Positions 27,916 to 36,531 of a stretch of DNA of 64,000 nucleotides are shown piece after piece. The notes beneath the pieces were generated by a model. The model made no database searches, had not been told where the DNA came from, and was given only the letters and a program-made list of their open reading frames with translations. A program made the translations under genes and the position numbers. The number at the start of each line of letters is the position of its first letter. Position 1 is the stretch's first letter. The stretch is from Pelomonas sp. Root1217 (lineage in GTDB: Bacteria; Pseudomonadota; Gammaproteobacteria; Burkholderiales; Burkholderiaceae_C), in the NCBI RefSeq assembly GCF_001425705.1, contig NZ_LMDC01000001.1:999072-1063071 (forward strand), given 5' to 3'.

Positions 27916-29559
27916 TCAGGGCCGTGCTTCGTAGGAAAGGTAGTCGAAGTCCGCGGCAAGGCGCTGGCCCGACAGATCTTGACAGGCAATGCCGATGAAA
28001 TTGCCGGTGAAGCCAAAGCTGCGCGCGTAGCCGTCGACGAAGCGCGTCACGGCCTCGTCGCTGAGCATGGCGGTGTCCAGCGCCGGGCCGATGTCCTGCC
28101 AGGCGCCGCCGGCTTGATGGGCTTGAGCGAACTGGAACTGGTAGCGGTCGTGACGGAACTCGACGGCCAGGTCGACCGGGCCCTCCGCCAGCACAACGGG
28201 TGTGGCCGGCTCGCACAACGCCGAGTCGCGGTTGACGGTCAGCCGCAGCACGCGCTGGCCGGAGTCGACATCGCGGCTGACGTGCAGATAGGCATGGTTG
28301 CCGGTGTTGTAGTAAGCCACCAGGCCGGCCATCTGCTGGAACAGCTCGGGCGCGAACTCCAGGCGCGTCTCGACCCGGCAGTTGAAGTGCTGCTGGCGCC
28401 GCGCGACCAGGCTCTGGTCGAACAGGCTCATCAGCGACTCGCGGCCCTTCAGGCGCAGCCAGCCGGGGCGTTCGGTCAGTGAGATCCAGCTTTCATCAAA
28501 GGGCACGCGCAGTGAGTTCAGGTGGTGATTGAGCGTTGCCGAGTCGAAGTCGTCGCGCGCCGGCTCGGCCGGGAACACATGCTCGGGAAGGCCCGGCCCG
28601 GCAACCTGCAGGCGCGGCGCATTGCCGCCACCCTCGATCTCCGGCCAGTCGTCATCGCGCCAGTGGATGCGCTGGATGCCGGTCTCGCGGCCCAGCGGGC
28701 AATGCAATTTCTCGTAGACGCCGTTCTGCTTGTCGGCATTCGGGCCGCTCCATTCCAGCGGCCGGCCGCAGAGGTGCGCCAGGTACCAGTCGCCGTTGTG
28801 CGTCTGCACCAGGCTGGCGTGGCCGCTGCGCTGCAGGCCGTCGGTGGGCTGCTGCCAGGCCGTCAGCAGCGGGTTGCCGGGCAATGTCTCGTAGGGGCCG
28901 TCAATGGCACGCGAGCGGGCCAGCGTGACGGCGTGCTCGTAGAAGGTGCCGCCCTCGGCCGTCAGCAGGTAGTACCAGCCGTTGCGGCGGTACAGGTGAG
29001 GCCCTTCGACGACGCCCAGCGGTGTGCCGGCATAGATGTTCTTCACCGGGCCGACCAGGCGCCTGGCCTCGTGGTCGTATTCCTGCAGCAGGATGCCGTT
29101 GAAGTGGTGCTTGCCCGGTTGGTGGATCCACTGCTGGTTCAGCAGCCACTGCCGGCCATCATCGTCGTGGAACAGGCTGGGGTCGAAGCCCGAGCTGTTC
29201 AGGTAGATGGGCTCGCTCCACGGGCCGTCGATGCTTGGCGCGGTGACCAGGTAGTTGTGTGTGTCCTTGAAGGCGCCGAAGGTGGAGCGCACGTCGGTGT
29301 AGATCAGCCAGAACTGGCCGCCGGCATAGCTCAGGCAGGGCGCCCAGACGCCGGCCGAGTCGGGGTGGCCGAGCAGGTCGAGCTGGCTCTTGCGCGTGAC
29401 GGCGTAGCTGTGGTGGCGCCAGTTTTGCAGGTCGCGCGAATGGTGGATGCGCACGCCGGGCCACCACTCGAAGGTCGAGGTGGCGATGTAGTAGTCATCA
29501 CCGACGCGGCATATCGAGGGGTCGGCGTGGAAGCCCGGCAGGATGGGGTTGGTGATCAT
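27916..29559 (-). CDS. GH43 beta-xylosidase/arabinofuranosidase, second copy
   Basis: A 547-residue cytosolic GH43 enzyme, paralogous to the one at 8270-9892. The triad is Asp13 (FHADPS), Asp126 (SSGFDPSLF) and Glu185 (VVEGPHLY), with the same C-terminal beta-sandwich domain. The two copies differ in many positions, so they may split xylose- and arabinose-ended or linear and branched substrates. It lies 18 bases behind the ROK regulator and 34 bases before the symporter gene. Confidence 0.93.
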   Translation of the reverse strand: MITNPILPGFHADPSICRVGDDYYIATSTFEWWPGVRIHHSRDLQNWRHHSYAVTRKSQLDLLGHPDSAGVWAPCLSYAGGQFWLIYTDVRSTFGAFKDTHNYLVTAPSIDGPWSEPIYLNSSGFDPSLFHDDDGRQWLLNQQWIHQPGKHHFNGILLQEYDHEARRLVGPVKNIYAGTPLGVVEGPHLYRRNGWYYLLTAEGGTFYEHAVTLARSRAIDGPYETLPGNPLLTAWQQPTDGLQRSGHASLVQTHNGDWYLAHLCGRPLEWSGPNADKQNGVYEKLHCPLGRETGIQRIHWRDDDWPEIEGGGNAPRLQVAGPGLPEHVFPAEPARDDFDSATLNHHLNSLRVPFDESWISLTERPGWLRLKGRESLMSLFDQSLVARRQQHFNCRVETRLEFAPELFQQMAGLVAYYNTGNHAYLHVSRDVDSGQRVLRLTVNRDSALCEPATPVVLAEGPVDLAVEFRHDRYQFQFAQAHQAGGAWQDIGPALDTAMLSDEAVTRFVDGYARSFGFTGNFIGIACQDLSGQRLAADFDYLSYEARP

Positions 29560-29577
29560 GTGTCGGTGCAGGGAGAG

Positions 29578-30774
29578 TCAGGCGGCCGCAGCCAGGCGGC
29601 TGGCGGCGATCAGGGGGCGGGTGAGACGGTAGCGGGCCAGAGCGGCGGCGCCGACGGCGACAGCATCGACGCCGAAACGCGACAGGGTGACCAGGGGCGG
29701 CGACACGCCGGCGGCACTGGCATAGGCTTCCAGCGTGCGAAAGGCGTGCTCGAGAAAGGGGGCGCCGATCTCGACGGCGGGGCCGCCGAGCACGATGCGG
29801 CCGGGGTCGTAGGCGGCGCAGAGATTGCCCAGCAGCATGCCGAGATAGCGGCCGGCGCGGGCGACGGCTTCAGTGCTGTCGGGCTGCCTGGCGCTCAGCC
29901 GGCGCTGGATCCCGGCCAGGCCACCGCCTTCTTCGCCGGGGGGCAGCATGGTTCGAAAGCCGATCATGGCTTCGGCGCAGCCGCGGCGGCCGCAGCTGCA
30001 GCGCGGGCCGTCGATCTCCAGCGTCGTGTGGCCGACCTCGCCGGCCAGGCCGTGAGCGCCGGTCAGCAGTCGGTCCTCGACGACGATGCCTGCGCCCACA
30101 CCCAGGCCCAGGCTCAGGTAGATCAGCGGGTCGCGGCCGTCGGCGCTGAACTCCAGCTCGCCCAAGGCCGCCGCATCGGCGTCGTTTTGCACGAACAGCG
30201 GCACGCCCTGTAGCGGTGTATTGCGCAGATGCTCGACCAGCAGCCGGCCGACGGGCAGGTCGCGCCAGCCGAGGTTGTGGGCGAAATGCAGATGGCCGCG
30301 TTGCTCGTCCACGCCGCCGGGCAGCCCGACGCCGATGCCGATGACCCGCTGGGACGGCGTGTCCAGGCGCGCGTACACCTGCGTCAGCAGCCGCGCGGCG
30401 CGCATCAGCGCAAGAGGGGCGTCTCGCCCGGCATCCAGCGGCGCACGCGCGCGGGCCAGCACGTCGCCGGTCAGCGAAGTGGCGACGACCTGCACGCCCT
30501 CCACGCCCAGCTCGGCGCCCAGCAGCACCAGCCGCCCCGGATCGACGAAGAGGGGCGTCGGCCGGCGGCCCAGCTCGCCGGTCGCGACGATCTCGCGCTC
30601 CAGCAGCCAGCCCTCGTGGATCAACTCCTTCACCAGCCCGCTGACGGTGGACTTGGTCAGCTGTAGCGATTCGGCCAGCGCCGCTCGTGACTGCCCGGGC
30701 CAGGCGCTCAGCTGCCGCACGACGGCCATGCGGTTGAGGTCCTTGAGCAGGTGCTGGTCGGCGGTGAACTGCAT
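29578..30774 (-). CDS. ROK-family transcriptional repressor (XylR type)
   Basis: A 398-residue regulator that heads the xylose operon. The N-terminal winged helix (NRMAVVRQLSAWPGQSRAAL, then LTKSTVSGLVKELIHEGWL) is followed by the ROK sugar-kinase-like domain with GVGLPGGVDEQRG, the Asp of QNDADAAALGE and the zinc motif CSCGRRGCAEA. Such proteins repress xylose genes until xylose binds. The ATG at 30774 puts the helix-turn-helix at the usual distance; an upstream extension to 30849 adds a Pro-rich leader without family match. Being first gene in the operon, it should be autoregulated. Confidence 0.9.
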   Translation of the reverse strand: MQFTADQHLLKDLNRMAVVRQLSAWPGQSRAALAESLQLTKSTVSGLVKELIHEGWLLEREIVATGELGRRPTPLFVDPGRLVLLGAELGVEGVQVVATSLTGDVLARARAPLDAGRDAPLALMRAARLLTQVYARLDTPSQRVIGIGVGLPGGVDEQRGHLHFAHNLGWRDLPVGRLLVEHLRNTPLQGVPLFVQNDADAAALGELEFSADGRDPLIYLSLGLGVGAGIVVEDRLLTGAHGLAGEVGHTTLEIDGPRCSCGRRGCAEAMIGFRTMLPPGEEGGGLAGIQRRLSARQPDSTEAVARAGRYLGMLLGNLCAAYDPGRIVLGGPAVEIGAPFLEHAFRTLEAYASAAGVSPPLVTLSRFGVDAVAVGAAALARYRLTRPLIAASRLAAAA

Positions 30775-31047
30775 GTGGGCTCTAGATGGGTTGCAGCCCG
30801 CCGGCCGCGAAGGGCCGCAGGTTGAGGGCGTGGTTGAAGGTGGTCGCAACGAAGAGCGGCGCGCGCATAACCCAGCGCTGCCGGCCCGGCGGCATGGCGA
30901 CAGCCCCGACCATCACGCGGCTTTCAGCGCATCTCCCCGAAGCGCGAGGGCGCCGGGGCAGGTGGCGGGAGCCGGTAGGGCGGGGTGAGAATTCAATGCG
31001 GTCTCCGTCTTGAGCGGCGTCCTTCCGACACCGCTTGCTATGGACTC

Positions 31048-31066
31048 AAATGTAGCGCTACCATTT
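31048..31066. promoter_or_regulatory. Xyl-box-like operator before GH67
   Basis: AAATGTAGC/GCTACCATTT is a near-perfect dyad around GTAGCGCTAC, missing one base in the left arm of the ideal AAATGGTAGC half-site. It lies about 80 bases before the GH67 start. Its core closely resembles the LacI-type xyl-box known from Xanthomonas (TGGTAGCGCTAACA). Confidence 0.7.
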
Positions 31067-31069
31067 TGC

Positions 31070-31080
31070 ATTGCGCAAGC
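31070..31080. promoter_or_regulatory. ATTGCGYAA motif, site 2
   Basis: ATTGCGCAAGC contains the palindrome TTGCGCAA and starts three bases after the xyl-box-like site. Similar sequences lie at 9978 and 33289. Confidence 0.4.
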
Positions 31081-31144
31081 GAGAAATCTCTAACATTCCC
31101 GCGATCCCGGGGTGCAACCCCGGCCGGCCCATACAGGAGACTTG

Positions 31145-33268
31145 ATGAAGACATGGGCCCGAGGCCTGGCCGGCTTGCTGCTGGCGGCCGCGCTTCAGCC
31201 GGCGTGGAGCGCCGTGGAGGACGGCTACGAGCTGTGGCAGCGCTACCGCGCACTGCCGCCCGTGACTCAAAGCGAGGTGCTCGTGCGGGCTCTCAGCATC
31301 CTCCCCGCCACGCCGATGACGCCAACACTGCAGGCCGCCGTCGCCGAATTGAAGCGCGGTGTGGCAGGCCTGACGGGGCGGGAGCCGGCCGTGTCGGCCC
31401 AACTGGCGGACGGCGCTCTGCTGCTGGCCACGCCGGCCAGCGCCCCGGCCGGACTGAACCTGCCCTGGGCCGAGTTGGGCCGCGAAGGCTATCTGCTGCG
31501 CAGCGTGAAGCTGCAAGGCCGGGCCGTGACCTTGATCGCCGCCAACACCGACATCGGCCTGCTTTACGGCAGTTTTGCCTGGTTGCGCGCGGCACAGACG
31601 GGCGCCGACCTGGGCAAGCTGGACCTGCGTTCCGCACCCAGGCTCGGCTTGCGCCTGCTCAACCACTGGGACAACCTGGATCGCACCGTCGAGCGCGGCT
31701 ATGCCGGTGCGTCGATCTGGGACTGGTGGAAGCTGCCCGACATCCGCGATGCGCGCTACGTGGATTACGCCCGCGCCAATGCGTCGCTGGGCATCAACGG
31801 CACGGTGCTGAACAACGTCAATGCCAAGGCCGATTCCCTGACCGCGCCCTTCCTTGCCAAGGCGGCGGCGCTGGCCGATGTGTTCAGGCCGTATGGCATC
31901 CGCGTCTACCTGTCGGCACGCTTCTCGGCGCCGGTGGAACTGGGCGGGCTGAAAACCGCCGACCCGCTGGACCCGGCCGTGCGCGCCTGGTGGAAGGCCA
32001 AGGCCGACGAGATCTACCGGCGCATCCCCGACTTCGGTGGCTTTCTCGTCAAGGCCAATTCCGAGGGTCAGCCGGGGCCGCAGGACTATGGCCGCAACCA
32101 TGCCGACGGCGCCAACATGCTGGCCGAGGCACTGACGCCGCATGGCGGCGTCGTCATGTGGAGGGCCTTCGTCTACGCGCCGGATGCGGGCGACCGCGCG
32201 AAGCAGGGCTACGCGGAGTTCCAACCGCTGGACGGCCGCTTTGCGCCCAACGTCATGGTGCAGGTCAAGAACGGCGCCATCGACTTCCAGCCGCGCGAGC
32301 CCTTCCATCCGCTGCTTGGCGCCATGCCGAAGACACCGTTGGCGCTGGAGCTGCAGATCACCAAGGAATACCTGGGCTTCTCGACGCACCTGGTTTATCT
32401 CGGCCCGCTGTTCGAAGAGGTGTTGCGCACGGACACCCAACGGCCGTCGGGCGTGACGGTTGCCGGCCAGCTGACGGCGATGGCCGGCGTGGCCAACATT
32501 GGCACCGATCGCAACTGGTGCGGCTCCCACTTCGACTGCGCCAACTGGTATGCCTTCGGCCGCCTGGCCTGGAACGCCGACCTGCACGCGTCCGACCTCG
32601 CCCGCGAATGGGTCATGCAGACCTTCACGGCCAAGCCCGGGGCCGTCGACAGCATCGTCTCGATGATGACGGCCTCGCGCGAGGCGGTGGTTGACTACAT
32701 GACGCCGCTGGGCCTGCACCATCTGATGGGCACGGGCCACCACCATGGCCCGGCGCCCTGGGTTGACAACCTGGAGCGGGCCGACTGGAACCCGGTCTAC
32801 TTCCACCGCGCTGGCCGTGACGGCATCGGTTTCGACCGCTCGCCGCGCGGCAGCAACGCGACGGCCCAGTACGCGCCCGGCTGGGCCGCCCGCCTGGCAC
32901 GGCCGGAGACGACGCCCGAGGAGTGGCTGCTCTGGTTCCACCACCTGCCCTGGGATTACCGGCTGGCGTCTGGCCGCACGCTGTGGGCCGAATTGGTAGC
33001 GCGCTACGACCGTGGCGTCGCGAGCGTCGTCGACATGCGCGCGCGCTGGGCCACGCTGCAAGCCGACATCGACCCCGTCCGCCATGCCGACGTCACCGCC
33101 TACCTGGCAGTGCAGGAGGCCGAGGCTCGCTGGTGGCGGGATGCCTGCCTTGCCTATTTTCAGTCCGCCTCGGGGTTGCCGCTGCCGCCCGGCGTGCGGC
33201 CCCCCGAGCGCTCGCTGAACGACTACAAAGCGCTGCGCTTCAATTTCGCGCCGGGTCGCGGCGGCTGA
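31145..33268 (+). CDS. GH67 alpha-glucuronidase
   Basis: A 707-residue exported enzyme that removes (4-O-methyl)glucuronic acid from the non-reducing end of xylo-oligosaccharides. A signal peptide covers about residues 1-22 and an AGGAGA ribosome site precedes the ATG at 31145. Catalytic residues follow the known GH67 spacing: acid Glu307 in NSEGQPGP, Asp380 in AIDFQPRE and Glu408 in ITKEYLG (intervals 73 and 28). GH115 acts on internal branches and GH67 on terminal ones, so the two complement each other. It is the first gene of a plus-strand unit with a LacI regulator, uronate dehydrogenase and a lactonase. Confidence 0.96.
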   Translation: MKTWARGLAGLLLAAALQPAWSAVEDGYELWQRYRALPPVTQSEVLVRALSILPATPMTPTLQAAVAELKRGVAGLTGREPAVSAQLADGALLLATPASAPAGLNLPWAELGREGYLLRSVKLQGRAVTLIAANTDIGLLYGSFAWLRAAQTGADLGKLDLRSAPRLGLRLLNHWDNLDRTVERGYAGASIWDWWKLPDIRDARYVDYARANASLGINGTVLNNVNAKADSLTAPFLAKAAALADVFRPYGIRVYLSARFSAPVELGGLKTADPLDPAVRAWWKAKADEIYRRIPDFGGFLVKANSEGQPGPQDYGRNHADGANMLAEALTPHGGVVMWRAFVYAPDAGDRAKQGYAEFQPLDGRFAPNVMVQVKNGAIDFQPREPFHPLLGAMPKTPLALELQITKEYLGFSTHLVYLGPLFEEVLRTDTQRPSGVTVAGQLTAMAGVANIGTDRNWCGSHFDCANWYAFGRLAWNADLHASDLAREWVMQTFTAKPGAVDSIVSMMTASREAVVDYMTPLGLHHLMGTGHHHGPAPWVDNLERADWNPVYFHRAGRDGIGFDRSPRGSNATAQYAPGWAARLARPETTPEEWLLWFHHLPWDYRLASGRTLWAELVARYDRGVASVVDMRARWATLQADIDPVRHADVTAYLAVQEAEARWWRDACLAYFQSASGLPLPPGVRPPERSLNDYKALRFNFAPGRGG

Positions 33269-33288
33269 CACACCTCAAGCCAAATATG

Positions 33289-33299
33289 ATTGCGCAAAC
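33289..33299. promoter_or_regulatory. ATTGCGYAA motif, site 3
   Basis: ATTGCGCAAAC with the TTGCGCAA palindrome lies 28 bases before the LacI start codon, in the 58-base gap after GH67. It could be an autoregulatory site. Confidence 0.4.
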
Positions 33300-33326
33300 A
33301 AACCCATCACCATCCGAGGGACCCTT

Positions 33327-34409
33327 TTGAAGCCAACCGCTCGCTCCGGGCGCAGCCCCAAGGTCGCGACCATCGCCGATGTCGCCGCGCTGGCCGGGGT
33401 GTCGCCGATGACGGTGTCGCGGGTCATCAACGGGGAGCAGAACGTGCGCCCGGGCACGCGTGAGAAGGTGCAGGCCGCCGTCGCCGAGCTGAATTACCTG
33501 CCCAACCAGGCCGCCCGCCACCTGGCCGGGTCGGAGCCCATCCGCATCGGCATGCTCTACATCGATCCGACGGCCGGCTATCTCAATGAATTCCTCATCG
33601 GCCTGCTGAACAAGGCCAGCCTGCGCCATGTGCAGCTCGTCGTGCAGCGCTGCGAGGCCGCGCGCGAGGGCGAGGAGAAGCCGGTAGCCGAGATGATCGC
33701 CAACGGCATCGACGGCCTCATCCTGCCGCCGCCCTTCTGCGATTCCCAGCCGCTGCTCAGGCTGGTGGCCGAGACGGACACGCCGGCCGTGGTCGTGTCC
33801 AGCGGCGTGCCGCCCGAAGCCGTCTGCGCCGTCGGCATCGACGATTACCAGGCCGCCTACGAGATGACGCGCCATTTGCTGAATCTGGGCCACCACCGCC
33901 TGGGCTTCATCATCGGCGACCCCTACCAGAGCAGCAGCGCCCGCCGCCTGGCCGGCTTCCATGCAGCGATGACCGACGCCGGCCTCAACATCGAGGAGGA
34001 GGAGGTCGTCGCCCAGGGCATGTTCACCTACCGCTCGGGCCTGGACGCGGCCGAGTTCCTGCTTTCGCAGGAGCGCCGGCCGACGGCCATCTTCGCCAGC
34101 AATGACGACATGGCGGCGGCCACAGTCGCCATCGCCCATCGCATGGGCCTGGACGTGCCCAGCGACCTGACTGTCGTCGGCTTCGACGATGCGCCGCTGG
34201 CCACGACCATCTGGCCCGAGCTGACCACCGTGCGCCAGCCCATCATGGAGATGGCCGGCGCCGCGGTGGACCTGCTGGTGCGCCACATCCGCGCGCGCCG
34301 CACCGGAGAGCCCCTGCCCTGCGAGCACGAGCTCATGGATTTCGCGCTGGTCCGGCGCCAGTCCGACGCCGCGCCCCGGCTGCGCCCGCCGCTGCGCATC
34401 GGCGCATGA
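33327..34409 (+). CDS. LacI-family regulator, candidate xylan/uronate repressor
   Basis: A 360-residue LacI protein with helix-turn-helix VATIADVAALAGVSPMTVSR, hinge (YLPNQAARHLAGSEPIRIGM) and sugar-binding domain ending VVGFDDAPLATTIWPELTTV. The start is a TTG: it follows a GAGGGA ribosome site by six bases, and no in-frame ATG exists before the one inside the recognition helix. Its place between GH67 and uronate dehydrogenase makes it the best candidate to bind the xyl-box-like dyads in this window. A palindrome-rich element begins at its stop codon. Confidence 0.92.
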   Translation: MKPTARSGRSPKVATIADVAALAGVSPMTVSRVINGEQNVRPGTREKVQAAVAELNYLPNQAARHLAGSEPIRIGMLYIDPTAGYLNEFLIGLLNKASLRHVQLVVQRCEAAREGEEKPVAEMIANGIDGLILPPPFCDSQPLLRLVAETDTPAVVVSSGVPPEAVCAVGIDDYQAAYEMTRHLLNLGHHRLGFIIGDPYQSSSARRLAGFHAAMTDAGLNIEEEEVVAQGMFTYRSGLDAAEFLLSQERRPTAIFASNDDMAAATVAIAHRMGLDVPSDLTVVGFDDAPLATTIWPELTTVRQPIMEMAGAAVDLLVRHIRARRTGEPLPCEHELMDFALVRRQSDAAPRLRPPLRIGA

Positions 34410-34444
34410 AATGAAGCCCCTCGTCCAAGGCGTACCTTGGCCGG
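34407..34444 (+). repeat. Stop-codon-linked repeat element, copy 1
   Basis: Starting exactly at the LacI stop codon, 34413-34444 matches 61713-61744 at 28 of 32 positions (core CCCCTCGTCC, then GTACCTTGGCCGG), and the TGAA before it also matches. The second copy likewise starts at the stop codon of an unrelated gene. The element therefore may supply the stop codon it overlaps. Confidence 0.7.
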
Positions 34445-34448
34445 GACC

Positions 34449-34564
34449 GCGCTGCGGACCACGGTCCGCAGCGCTTCGGCAGGCACATCATGTCCACTGG
34501 ACATGATGTGTCCGGCCTCAGCCCCCGCGGGGACGGCGATGCTTGCCGGATTGACCGGCAAGCA
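34449..34564. repeat. Cluster of four perfect palindromes
   Basis: Directly after the repeat element there are four perfect inverted repeats: GCGCTGCGGACC/GGTCCGCAGCGC (34449-34474, 2-base loop), CACATCATGTCCA/TGGACATGATGTG (34484-34510, 1-base loop), CCCCGCGGGG (34523-34532) and TGCTTGCCGG/CCGGCAAGCA (34540-34564, 5-base loop). No coding function is evident. The array lies between the LacI gene and udh and could act on transcript stability or partial termination, or be part of a small mobile element. Confidence 0.8.
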
Positions 34565-34634
34565 CATCACCCAAGGCGGGCCGGCTTGGGAGCGCCCCGG
34601 CGCTCGGCCCGCAATTCAAATGCACCGCCCTGAA

Positions 34635-35468
34635 ATGAACCCTCTCTCCGCTCCGCGCTTCAAGCGCCTGCTGCTGACCGGCGCTGCCGGCAATCTCGGC
34701 CGCGTGCTGCGGCCGCGCATGAAGCATTACTGCGACGTGCTGCGGCTGTCGGACCTCGCACCCATGGACCCCGCCGGCGAGGGCGAGGAAGTCGTGCAGG
34801 CGCCGCTCGAGGATCTGGCTGCCATGCAGTCACTGCTCAAGGATGTCGATGCCGTGCTGCACTTCGGCGGCGTGTCCATCGAGAAACCCTTCGACGTGGT
34901 GCTGCCGGCCAATATCGTCGGCGCCTACAACGTCTACGAGTCGGCCCGCCAGCGCGGCGTCAAGCGCATCATCTTCGCCAGCTCCAACCACGTCACCGGC
35001 TTCTACAGCCAGGGCGAGACGTTGACGCCAAGGGCCGCGCCGCGGCCGGACAGCTACTACGGGCTGTCCAAGGCCTTTGGTGAGGACCTGGCGCAGTTCT
35101 ATTTCGACCGCTACGGGTTGGAGACGGTCTCGGTGCGCATCGGTTCCAGCTGGCCCGTGCCGACCGACCGCCGTATGCTGTCGAGCTGGCTGAGCTTTGA
35201 CGACCTGGAACGCCTGCTCGTCGCCGCACTGAGCGCCCCCGTCGTCGGCCACAGCATCATCTACGGCATGAGCGACAACCGCTCGACCTGGTGGGACAAC
35301 AGCGCGTCCAACCACATCGGCTTCAAGCCCCAGGACAGCTCCGAGCCCTGGCGCGCCGAGGTCGAGGCGGCCCAGCCCTATGTCGACCCGAGCCGGCCCG
35401 AGGTGCGCTGCCAGGGCGGCCAGTTCGTCATCCAAGGCCCCTTCGAGAAGGCGCCAGAAGACCAATGA
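34635..35468 (+). CDS. udh: Uronate dehydrogenase
   Basis: A 277-residue NAD-dependent short-chain dehydrogenase of the epimerase type that oxidises glucuronate or galacturonate at C1 to the aldarolactone. The Rossmann motif is TGAAGNLGR (residues 15-23); the active site includes Ser116/Ser117 in FASSNHVTGFY and the YGLSK pair Tyr142/Lys146. The segments GGVSIEKP, SYYGLSKAFGEDLAQFYFDRYG and RIGSSWPVPTDRRML are very close to characterised Udh proteins. The ATG at 34635 starts directly before the domain; longer frames run through the palindromes. It overlaps the lactonase start by four bases, giving an oxidation-plus-hydrolysis pair. Confidence 0.93.
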   Translation: MNPLSAPRFKRLLLTGAAGNLGRVLRPRMKHYCDVLRLSDLAPMDPAGEGEEVVQAPLEDLAAMQSLLKDVDAVLHFGGVSIEKPFDVVLPANIVGAYNVYESARQRGVKRIIFASSNHVTGFYSQGETLTPRAAPRPDSYYGLSKAFGEDLAQFYFDRYGLETVSVRIGSSWPVPTDRRMLSSWLSFDDLERLLVAALSAPVVGHSIIYGMSDNRSTWWDNSASNHIGFKPQDSSEPWRAEVEAAQPYVDPSRPEVRCQGGQFVIQGPFEKAPEDQ

Positions 35469-36430
35469 AGATCCCCTTCACGCCCAACGCCCGCCGGCCT
35501 GACCCGGCCATCGAGGTGCTGGACGAGGCCTTCCTGCCGCTGCGCCTGTTCGCCGCCGGCGTCGAGCAGCTCGCCACGGGCCTGGCCTGGGCCGAGGGGC
35601 CGGTCTGGTTTGGCGACGGGCGCTACCTGCTCGTCTCCGACATCCCCAACAACCGCATCCTGCGCTGGGACGAGACGACCGGCGCCGTCAGCGAGTTCCG
35701 CAACCCGAGCAACAACGCCAATGGTCATGTGCGCGACAGCCAGGGGCGGCTTGTCAGCTGCGAGCACCTGACGCGGCGCATCACGCGCACCGAGTACGAC
35801 GGCCGCATCACCGTGCTGGCGGATCGCCATCAAGGCAAGCGGCTGAATTCGCCCAACGACATCACCTGCCAGCCGGGCGACGGCAGCCTGTGGTTCAGCG
35901 ACCCGCTGTTCGGCATCGCCAGCGACTTCGAGGGCGAGAAGGCCGAGTCTGAATTGACGCCGGCCGTCTACCGCATCGACGGCGCGACCGGCGAACTGAC
36001 ACTGCAGATCGACGACCTCAAGGGCCCGAACGGCCTAGCCTTCAGCCCTGACGGCAAGACGCTCTACGTCATCGAAAGCCGCGCCCAGCCGCATCGGTTG
36101 ATCTGGGCCTATGACGTGGATGGCGTGTCCTTGAGCAACAAGCGGCTGCTGGTCGACCCGGGGTGCCCGGGGGCTTTCGACGGCATGGCCGTCGATGTGC
36201 AAGGCAATCTCTGGTGTGGCTTTGGCAGTGACGGCAGCGCGGATGCTGATGCGGCGGTGCTGGATGGTGTCCGTGTCTACAACCCCATGGGCAAGCTGTT
36301 GGCCCATATCCACCTGCCCGAGCGCTGCGCCAATCTCTGCTTCGGCGGCGCCAAGGGCAACCGCCTCTTCATGGCGAGCACGCATTCGCTGTATGCGCTG
36401 TACGTGAACACGCGCGGCGCAGTCACTTGA
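35465..36430 (+). CDS. SMP-30/gluconolactonase-type lactonase
   Basis: A 321-residue six-bladed propeller lactonase. Family motifs: EGPVWFGDGRYLLVSDIPNNRI (metal Glu in EGP), RLNSPNDI with the metal-binding Asn, and FSPDGKTLYVIES. With udh directly upstream and overlapping, its likely substrate is the aldarolactone made by Udh, yielding the open aldarate. Xylonolactone is an alternative, given xylD in the same island. It closes the GH67-LacI-udh unit, followed by a terminator. Confidence 0.9.
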   Translation: MKIPFTPNARRPDPAIEVLDEAFLPLRLFAAGVEQLATGLAWAEGPVWFGDGRYLLVSDIPNNRILRWDETTGAVSEFRNPSNNANGHVRDSQGRLVSCEHLTRRITRTEYDGRITVLADRHQGKRLNSPNDITCQPGDGSLWFSDPLFGIASDFEGEKAESELTPAVYRIDGATGELTLQIDDLKGPNGLAFSPDGKTLYVIESRAQPHRLIWAYDVDGVSLSNKRLLVDPGCPGAFDGMAVDVQGNLWCGFGSDGSADADAAVLDGVRVYNPMGKLLAHIHLPERCANLCFGGAKGNRLFMASTHSLYALYVNTRGAVT

Positions 36431-36455
36431 CGTCATCATGAGGCCGAGCCACAAA

Positions 36456-36484
36456 AAAGCCCTGGCGTTTGAGGCCAGGGCTTT
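36456..36484. terminator. Bidirectional intrinsic terminator
   Basis: AAAGCCCTGGC and GCCAGGGCTTT form a perfect 11-base stem with a 7-base loop, with A and T runs on the two sides. It separates the lactonase from the convergent PEP-CTERM gene and can stop transcription from both. Confidence 0.85.
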
Positions 36485-36531
36485 GGGGACTTCGGCGGAT
36501 CACTGCACGAGCGACCCAGAAATCAATTCAA

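Larger units (their letters stand above)
30775..31144. other. Divergent promoter region, ROK/GH67
   Basis: About 370 bases between the ROK regulator (minus) and GH67 (plus). No convincing gene is present. The GH67 side carries the xyl-box-like dyad and an ATTGCGCAA motif, listed separately. The ROK-side promoter was not identified. Confidence 0.6.

Noticed and set aside
34437-34634. Upstream extension of uronate dehydrogenase
   Set aside because: The extra 66 codons run through the palindrome array and have no similarity; the ATG at 34635 gives the normal family length.
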